Assembly: GCA_900314165.1 (NCBI GenBank)
Contig: OMUE01000129.1
Span: forward strand, 1 to 6,265
Direction of reading: 5' to 3'
DNA: 6,265 bases
From: an uncultured Acidaminococcus sp.
GTDB lineage: Bacteria; Bacillota_C; Negativicutes; Acidaminococcales; Acidaminococcaceae
The notes under the pieces are model-generated. The model was given only the letters and a program-made list of their open reading frames with translations, did not search any database and had not been told where the DNA came from. A program made the position numbers and the translations under genes. This document shows positions 6,243 through 6,265 of the stretch, piece by piece; the first letter of the stretch is position 1, and each line of letters starts with the position of its first letter.

Positions 6243-6265
6243 TTTTTAAATTTTCGACGGTCTTG
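6211..6265. mobile_element. Possible insertion-sequence end (partial, runs off the window)
   Basis: GAGTGTGTCAAGCTAAGTGT followed by GTAAGTCC carries AGTGTGT twice, at 6212-6217 (with the preceding G) and 6226-6232. This pattern recalls the terminal inverted repeats of IS256-like (mutator-type) elements. The base composition also changes here. The opposite end, the transposase and a target duplication are all outside the window, so this is a weak call from pattern resemblance only. Confidence 0.25.

Overview
The window looks like chromosomal DNA from an anaerobic member of the Bacillota, most likely a Negativicutes-type organism such as the Acidaminococcaceae. The grounds are a canonical T-box leader, a very large fused acyl-CoA dehydratase activase of the Acidaminococcus HgdC type, GC-rich coding sequence with AT-rich promoters, and dispersed heptamer/hairpin repeats between genes. 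The genus is an inference; no rRNA or other marker gene is present.

Layout, left to right. Positions 1-54 hold no gene. They are the untranslated stretch between a leader terminator and a minus-strand gene that starts beyond the left edge. Positions 55-375 (minus) carry a complete T-box riboswitch with its promoter, specifier loop, antiterminator and terminator. The specifier reads best as AUC (Ile), so the missing gene is probably ileS or another isoleucine-related gene. Positions 403-553 hold a composite repeat made of inverted heptamer arrays around two GC-rich hairpins. Its right end overlaps the 3' end of the next gene. Positions 533-1387 (minus) encode a secreted Ntn-hydrolase (C45 / choloylglycine-hydrolase-like), whose signal peptide is placed so that cleavage would expose the catalytic cysteine. 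Positions 1388-1893 are a gene-free stretch with a CTAG array, a second copy of the hairpin element, a long inverted repeat, and an exact 33-bp copy of the heptamer block. The stretch ends in an AT-rich promoter with an extended -10. Positions 1894-6177 (plus) encode a 1427-residue protein: two ASKHA-type dehydratase activase domains, a cysteine-rich linker, a DUF2229-like region and a C-terminal dehydratase-component-like region. Positions 6178-6265 hold a strong ribosome binding site, an ATG, and an 11-codon frame running into sequence that resembles the end of an insertion sequence.

The three transcription units appear independent. The T-box unit and the hydrolase run leftward, and the dehydratase-activase unit runs rightward from the shared repeat-rich region. 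The least explained part of the window is the intergenic repeat family. Two copies share a framework but have different, still perfectly paired, hairpin stems, and one copy supplies the last six codons and the stop of the hydrolase gene.
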